The notes under the pieces were generated by a model that searched no databases, was not told the DNA's origin, and saw only the letters and a list, made by a program, of their open reading frames with translations. A program made the translations under genes and the position numbers. From positions 310,001-374,000 of the forward strand of contig JACGCK010000024.1 of NCBI GenBank assembly GCA_014925825.1: a stretch of DNA of 64,000 nucleotides, read 5' to 3'. Within the stretch, counting starts at the first letter, position 1; each line of letters opens with the position of its first letter. Source of the stretch: Pholiota molesta. Taxonomy: Eukaryota; Basidiomycota; Agaricomycetes; Agaricales; Strophariaceae. Shown here piece after piece: positions 58,031-64,000 of the stretch.

Positions 58031-58715
58031 TTTGAGGCTCCGTGGTATCAATGATATCGATGGTGGATCGCAATTTTTGGCGGACGTTGGACAGGACGGC
58101 CCGTGGTTCGGGTGTGAAAGGAAGATTCACTTATTCGCCCACGAAACCATGCCAGACTCGGAGCAAATGCAACTATGTTCGTACGTCAGAACTTTTGAAT
58201 AGTAGTTGAAAATGAGAAATTACGCTCACACGTGAAAATCGCCGGTAGCCTTTGCAACTTGATCATTGGAATCGAATTCAGAAATGAGGATGTTCTCTAT
58301 TAGAAGGTAATTTTGATTTCAACAGCGTAAATGGGCTTTAGGCAGGGATGTTTACCTGTTGGGACGGAGACATACGCAGCACAACCGGCATTGAATTGTC
58401 AATACAGAAGGTGGCTTTGAAAATCGGGGTTTTTCACGAGGAAATAAGAGGGGGCTTGCGCTTGAATGCGCTTCTTCGAGCTTCGAGTTATCGAATGGCT
58501 TCTCCGAGGTGACAATGTTGCGAATGTCCAGCAGGGTCATCTTGGTATTTTTCTCCACACTGTATATTATCGATTGACCATTGATCGTCTATTTGCCTTC
58601 CACTATCCACAAGAGCAAAACTAGAGAGCGTGTTATTTTCACAAGAACAACCCTTTTTCAGAATTGACTTACCGAGGGGGAAAATTTGTTAGGAACTCTG
58701 ATCTCCGCAAAAATC
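58031..58715 (-). pseudogene. Third glyoxal oxidase copy, decayed
   Basis: Blocks of this region align by eye to glyoxal oxidase 2. The 58031-58140 part matches the exon with [20 protein letters not shown] (here VLSNVRQKLRSTIDI). At 58225-58300, GAAAATCGCCGGTAGCC resembles the exon boundary GGAATTCGCCGGTACC. At 58430-58565 the protein reads VEKNTKMTLLDIRNIVTSEK, like [20 protein letters not shown]. At 58672-58715 ACCGAGGGGGAAAATTTGTT matches ACCGAGGGAATAAGTTGGCT. Order and strand are conserved, but the exons are shortened and frames broken; the catalytic-residue exons are missing. It lies about 2.6 kb upstream of the intact paralog on the same strand. Confidence 0.75.
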
Positions 58716-59590
58716 GCCATCCTCGCGAGAAGGACTTAAACACGCGTGTCGTATACGAGGAGCGTGCCACGCCATATGTGCATTCGTCGTCCGATGATGC
58801 CTTCCGCAAGAGCTGAGGCGGGCCTTGGGGTGTAGACAGATCCATGCAACCGCGCTTCGTGTACCCAGGATCAAATTCCAATCCGTCTAATCATCATGTC
58901 CCACTTTTTATGCTTCCTAGAGACATCAAGTCTGCCTCTTCTTCTTCTCTTCCTTCCAGCGCAGCCGGCGGAGATACACAGCAAGGTCGAGTTTAGCACA
59001 TTTTCACAATTCAAGGTGTGTATTGACACGTGTGGCTTTTGTAGATGATATCTGGACAAAGTGGCCAGCAGTGGCTGAATGTTGAACGTTGCACCATGAC
59101 ACGGGAAGTGGTGGGCGAACAGAATCGCGTGTGCCGCTATCGACGTGGAAGACTCAGGGCATGGTGGTGCTAAGGAGACCCAGAGTACCAGAGATGCGAC
59201 AAGGCAGCGAACGATGTTGGAGAATGCATGGCAGCGGTGCGACGACAAGCGAGGGAGATCAGCTCGGAGTTGGCTCGGAGCAAGCTCGGAGCGCTAAGCA
59301 TTGATGTTGATGCATTGATGCGTGATGATAAGGTAAGATACTAGACCAGCCTTGTTGGGTCCTCAATTATCAATATCCAAGCTCAAGTTGAGCTCCAGAA
59401 TGGCTTTCGAGAGCGCAGAGGGCCGTCTGAGGCCGTTCATCGCATGAATAGGTAGTACCCAAGAAGTGACTTTCGATACTCAATTACGAGTTAAAACGTT
59501 GAAGTTTCTTTCTTTGATGACTTTATATACATAATACATCGTCTTGAACACATCTCAAGTACATACTCTTTGAACGCCAAAGGCAAGGAT
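58716..59590. other. Intergenic; no supported gene
   Basis: About 0.9 kb between the oxidase relic and the GH35 gene. A short internal repeat (GCTCGGAG, three times at 59262-59292) is visible; there is no gene with recognisable features. Confidence 0.4.
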
Positions 59591-62500
59591 TTACTCCCTT
59601 CCTTGGGCGGACCATTGAGGGTTATCTGTCTTAACACTGCCGACTCCGCCATCATACACGCCATCCAAGACGAGCTGGAGATCTGGCGCAACCGTGACAT
59701 TCGGGGCCAAAGCCCATAGCGCCACGGCGACAGTGCTGAAAGATATTACGTTAAGACACTTCGCGGGTGAGCACATTACACGACTTACTTTTCCCCTTGA
59801 TAATCCAGAATACCTTCATGAACGGGGAATTTTGCTTGAGGTCTGGGTAACATGAAGCTCGTTCAGACCAAACAACCACCAGGCATATCAAAGCAGTTAA
59901 AGACTTACCCGAGATTAGCGACTCGCTTGCCCATCATCCACCCATTCACGAAAATAATGGCTCTGTATTGCTGCCCCAACGGTTCGTTGAAAGTAAAGGA
60001 CAGCATCGCGTCCAGACCCTTGGCAATATCCAATTTGAAAGTCGTAATAAAGAACCCAACGCCAGCGGAGCCATTCGGAAGACCCTCAGAGAGATCGCGC
60101 TCGGCCCATCCTTTCGTAGAGAATCCGGGAAGATGCCATCCCTGTCTCTCGCCGAACAGACCACCTTCGTTGAATACACCCCGCGTCTTGTCAGGGAAGC
60201 TAAATAATATGATGAGCATGAAACAGCGTAAAAAGATTACCCCAACGTACTTCTTGTACCCGCCGACCTTGCCTTGGACCTTCCACTCTCCAAAAGTATT
60301 ACCGTCCAACGCAAATCCACGAATACCACGAGGACTCTTCGAGCTGTCCGTGTTTGCTGCACCAGAAAACAAGTGAGTTCAATCAACACTGGTTTATACA
60401 TCAGATCAAGCACGAACCTCCGTCGGTCTCATTCAAGCCCATGTTATCCTGGACCACAGTGATCACATTATCTCGGCCAGCTTTCAGCGCGCCTGTTGGG
60501 AAGAAGAACTTGTCGTCCGTCTCTTCGAGGATATTTCGGTTGTTGGTAGAGCTGTGTCGAGCGGTCATAGTCGAGCAACAAAACTTTGGTGAAAAAAATG
60601 ACACATACTTTCCAAAAGACGTTCCAAGGAAAACATCGTTGGCCCAGACACTAGCCGCGAAGGCTGAAGTACAGACATATTAATTCGAGCTTATAATTAC
60701 TTCCATGAAAACAACATGACTAACCTTCTCCGCCATTGATGGAGATATTAAGGCTCTTCTCTGCACCCGTAGCATTGAAATGGCCTCGCCAAAGAACGAT
60801 ATTTTCGCAGCTGAAAAAAATAAGATCAGCACGCAGTCCTCATACAATCAAATCAAGGAATCAACTCACAATCCATAATCACACCCATAAAGAATCCTCC
60901 CATCCCCATAATACGGCTTCAGCGGTATATTCGTCGTCGTCCGATCCGCAACCGTCCACGACCCATCATCAAACGCCCCCCCTATCTCCGGCAAACTGTC
61001 CTTCCACCTCCACCCCGTCAATTGCGGCACCTTCAATGCCGCCAACGACGCCGACGTGCTCAGCTCCGCCACAAAGCCCCCCTCCGCCGTCAGCGCCGCC
61101 GACGCCGCGCCATCCCGCGCCACTTGCACGCCATTCCACGTGACCGCCCGCACCGCCCGCGGCGCTATCACCGTCAGCCGCACCCCCGTCTTCAGATCGC
61201 CCCGCAGCGCCAGCGTCGCCCCCTCAATCGCCGCCCCGCGCACGAGGTACGGCCCGCCGACGAGCACCGACGTGTTCGTGCCGACGCCCCAGTACTCGCG
61301 GAGCGGATCGCTCGTGGCGCCGGCGAGGACGGGCGACCAGAACGTCGCGGCCGTCGCAGAGTCCGCGTAGAGCACCAGCTGCGTGTCCGAGTCCCACACG
61401 GTGACGAGGCCCGCGATGCCGGCGAGGAAGCTGATGATCGTTGTGCCCTGGGCCAGGCTGGAGCTGTTCGTGAAGAGCACCGCGGGCGATTGGCCGCTGT
61501 GCAGGGGATTGGGTGTGCCGGTCAGCTGCAACGCGGCCTCATGAGCCTGAGAAGAGTTTCCGTGAAGGAAGAGAATATCGCGCTTGTCGATAGTGCTGGC
61601 GTAGAATATCTGTGCTGTCGAGTATGCGAGTTTTGATGAGGCGCCGAAGGAATAATCGGTGACTATCACTTTCGACTCTCGACCGCCCAAAGTGATATCG
61701 GGCGCAACTACCGGGATCTGCAAAGGAGCACCGGAAATGGTTACATTCAGCTTAAACGTCGTGATTGCGCTGTAGAGAATCGAAATTAACTACGCTTCCA
61801 GCATGTGAACTGCGGTACTCACGTGGAGGTAGAGCTCGCTTGCCGCGCGATATAAAACGCGGCGCCAGTATCGGGATTTCGCAACAATGTGATGAACGCC
61901 GCGCTATTGGTAGCAACAGAGAGGCCAGTAGACGCGTCTGCGATCCAGTCGGTCTTGTAGAACTCTGGCGAGCTCCGAAGGAACAACGCTTGCCGCTTGA
62001 GTTCGTCGAATTTGGTCGTGAGCTCCCTTGATTCGGCAATCTGGGGCACATCTGAGTTAGGTGCAGAATGAGGTGGAAAGATAGTTACCGTTGCACCATA
62101 ATCGTACGAGGTATAGACACCATGGAAAGGAATGGCGCCCCATGATGTACCACTTTTCAGCAAGGAAATATAAGATGATTATTTCGAATCAAAGAGCCAA
62201 AAACACCTACCCGAATATCATGTAGTAGCTAATCAACTTGGCATTGCTCGCCCAAAGCTGAAGATTGAAGACAGATTGGAAGTCAGGTCCAGTTAAAGTG
62301 CGGCACGGAGCATAGCCTAACAGCGCGAAGATTCAAAATGCAAATGAATGGATAATCAAGGGAATAATTCACCTGGCGCGGTTGGTCCCCAAGCATCAAA
62401 GGATCCTCCTTGGAATTCTTTCAAATGAATTGCATGTGAGGGAAAGATCCTAGAGGGTAAAGAAAAATAGAAATATACCGGGAATATACCAAGCTTGTGA

Positions 62501-63953
62501 TGGATTCACTTTCGCATGGTAGGTATGGTAGTTTGTCGTAACAGGACTCCACACAGTCGGGTTTGAACAGTCAAAACCTTGTGGGTATGAATCAAGTCTG
62601 ATGCGACGTGTTGAACTTCCGAATGTTGATCGAAAAATTTATGATACTTACCCATAGAGATCGACAGCGCCCTATAACGAGTTATGAGTTGGCTGGTTAA
62701 ATATGTAATAAGCTGGCCTACAGTTCCATTAATGAAATTGCTTCCTTCACCAGGATCGTTGTATGTGAGAGGGACAACAATGTCCGAATTGTGATATACT
62801 TCCTCAAGCTCTGAGAAATATTCCGCATGGCTGATTGGGTTTTGCGAATATTCATTGTCTATCAAAATTATAAATAGCGAGGTATAAACAAAACGAGAAT
62901 CGCAACTTACCAACTTGAATCGCTACATACATACTTCGTCGTTATTATACCTCTCTAGTAAAATAATATGTACTCGTACCGATAACTGGCCCTCCTGAGC
63001 TGATTTGATTGGGAGCAGTGACTTTGATAATTCCTTGGATATAAGCCTGCCATGCAGCATTCCAGTCAGTAGCGTTTGTTCGCAGCTGGCCTGCGATTTC
63101 AGAGGTGGCCCAATGAGCTATACCTCCTGCCGTAGTCTCCGCATTAATGTACTAATAACCAATGAGTGAAAGCTTCAGGATCATATCGAAAGCTACGAAC
63201 AGGTCCTAAAATAGTTTATCAGAGTTAGTGGATGATGTTGAATGATGTCACTCACCAGGGCGTAAGACGATCCAGATTCCGGCAGCCTTGGCTGCGTCGT
63301 ACAAAGGTTGTAAAGCACGGAAGCCATTGAAATCGACTACCCCGGGGGCTGGGTTGATCAAACCCATGTGGGTGTATACACTGACGGCGTTCATTCCTGC
63401 AGCTTTGACCTTTTCAAGAATGTCGGGCCACAGATCAGGAACGGGCAGCCTGAATGTGTGAAACTCTCCAGAGCTATACATTTCGCGTCAATGAATCTAG
63501 CGAAGGTGAGAGTCGGTAGAAAACATACTGCAAGAAGATACGTTGGCCTTTCAGAATCAGGCTGTAGTTGTCGAATTGAACATCTGGAGTTCTAGCACGA
63601 ATATTCAGCTGGGAAGAAGCATGTTCCACAGACGATGCGTCTGGGGTGCGGTCGAAGAGTGATGACCTGGCGACAAAACCTTGAAGCTGCGAGAAACTTA
63701 GTGGATGTGTCGGAGCCAGCTGAGTTGTCGTAAAGATGAAGGCCGCCGAAACTAGGCAAGTTAATCCAACAAACCATCCCGACTTTCGCTTTCGCTTGGG
63801 ACCGTCAAGCATGATTGGGGTATCAAAGCCCGACATCAGGGACTTCCAAGTGATTGGGGTGGAATACGTTGCATGTTGGGGTAAATCTTCCTTCTTAAAC
63901 GACGATGACATGGGATCCGGTTCAGCTCTCAATTTCGTAGAAGCAGGCAGCAT
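59591..63953 (-). CDS. GH35 beta-galactosidase, N-terminally membrane-anchored
   Basis: Large fungal GH35 enzyme that releases terminal beta-galactose from galactan, xyloglucan or lactose. The start (63953) gives MLPASTKLRAEPDPMSSS, about 60 mostly polar residues, KRKRK, then one hydrophobic helix (GWFVGLTCLVSAAFIFTTTQL). Catalytic domain: FDNYSLILKGQRIFLQYSSG, EKVKAAGMNAVSVYTHMGL, AGIWIVLRPG and GPYINAETTAGG. The acid/base Glu is in AVQVDNEYSQNP and the nucleophile Glu in WYIPEFQGGSFDAWG; SYYMIFGGTSWGAIPF is also diagnostic. Beta-domains follow (TDYSFGASSKLAYSTAQI, EIGGAFDDGSWTVADRTTTN, DDKFFFPTGALKAGRDNVI, AIIFVNGWMMGKRVANLG). It ends GVYDGGVGSVKTDNPQWSA plus a few residues at TAA 59593-59591. 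More than ten short introns occur. Both catalytic Glu are present. Confidence 0.92.
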
Positions 63954-64000
63954 CTCGGTCGGGCCCCTTGATTCCGGTTATTTTCAAGAGTTACGAACGG
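63954..64000. other. Window edge, upstream of GH35 gene
   Basis: Only 47 bases remain, presumably the 5' leader of the beta-galactosidase. An upstream exon outside the window cannot be excluded. Confidence 0.3.

Noticed and set aside
61022..61636. 204-codon plus-strand frame
   Set aside because: Arg-rich antisense of a GC-rich GH35 exon; no independent gene features.

Overview
The window is nuclear DNA of a filamentous basidiomycete, most likely an Agaricomycete and plausibly a wood-decay (white-rot-type) species. Genes are split by many short (about 45-80 bp) GT-AG introns, sometimes leaving exons of only 7-13 nt. The tRNA has an intron at the eukaryotic position. Gene content is typical of these fungi: CAF1, BZZ1, RPAP3, HUA1, an RTA1-family protein, a JEN1-type carboxylate transporter and two glyoxal-oxidase-type copper radical oxidases. 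Coding boundaries below were rebuilt by eye from splice sites and family motifs, so internal exon edges are approximate unless stated.

Layout. 1-2.4 kb: 3' end of an unknown gene, tRNA-Ile, and the CCR4-NOT deadenylase CAF1. 2.4-7.7 kb: gene-poor, with a degenerate tandem repeat (3.9-5.1 kb). 7.7-10.9 kb: BZZ1 (F-BAR, C1, two SH3). 11-16.8 kb: mostly empty apart from a small secreted double-psi beta-barrel protein. 16.9-18.6 kb: RPAP3. 18.9-20.2 kb: a foldback-type repeat and an 80-bp direct repeat. 21-27.8 kb: a secreted lactonase-like beta-propeller gene whose 3' end, with a neighbouring aldo/keto reductase gene, was tandemly duplicated as a unit of about 2.6 kb. One reductase copy is frameshifted, the other is intact, and a small MITE sits only in the second copy. 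28.2-29.6 kb: HUA1. 30-31.7 kb: decayed-looking coding sequence. 32-33.5 kb: RTA1-like protein. 33.8-37.4 kb: two tandem medium-chain reductases, one with an apparent frameshift. 38.4-39.8 kb: a short-chain dehydrogenase.

40-55.5 kb is the most interesting stretch. It holds a JEN1-family monocarboxylate transporter, glyoxal oxidase 1, a flavoenzyme with a PNPOx-like domain fused to a ferredoxin-reductase module, a D-lactate dehydrogenase (DLD) and glyoxal oxidase 2. A third glyoxal oxidase survives as a relic near 58 kb. Together these suggest a possible neighbourhood for C2/C3 aldehyde and 2-hydroxy/2-oxo-acid metabolism: extracellular oxidation of glyoxal or methylglyoxal with H2O2 release, uptake of the acids, and mitochondrial oxidation of D-lactate. 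This link is inferred from adjacency only.

56.5-57.4 kb holds the broken C-terminal end of a large fungal protein (probably DUF3638/DUF3645 type). 59.6-64 kb is a large GH35 beta-galactosidase with an N-terminal membrane anchor.
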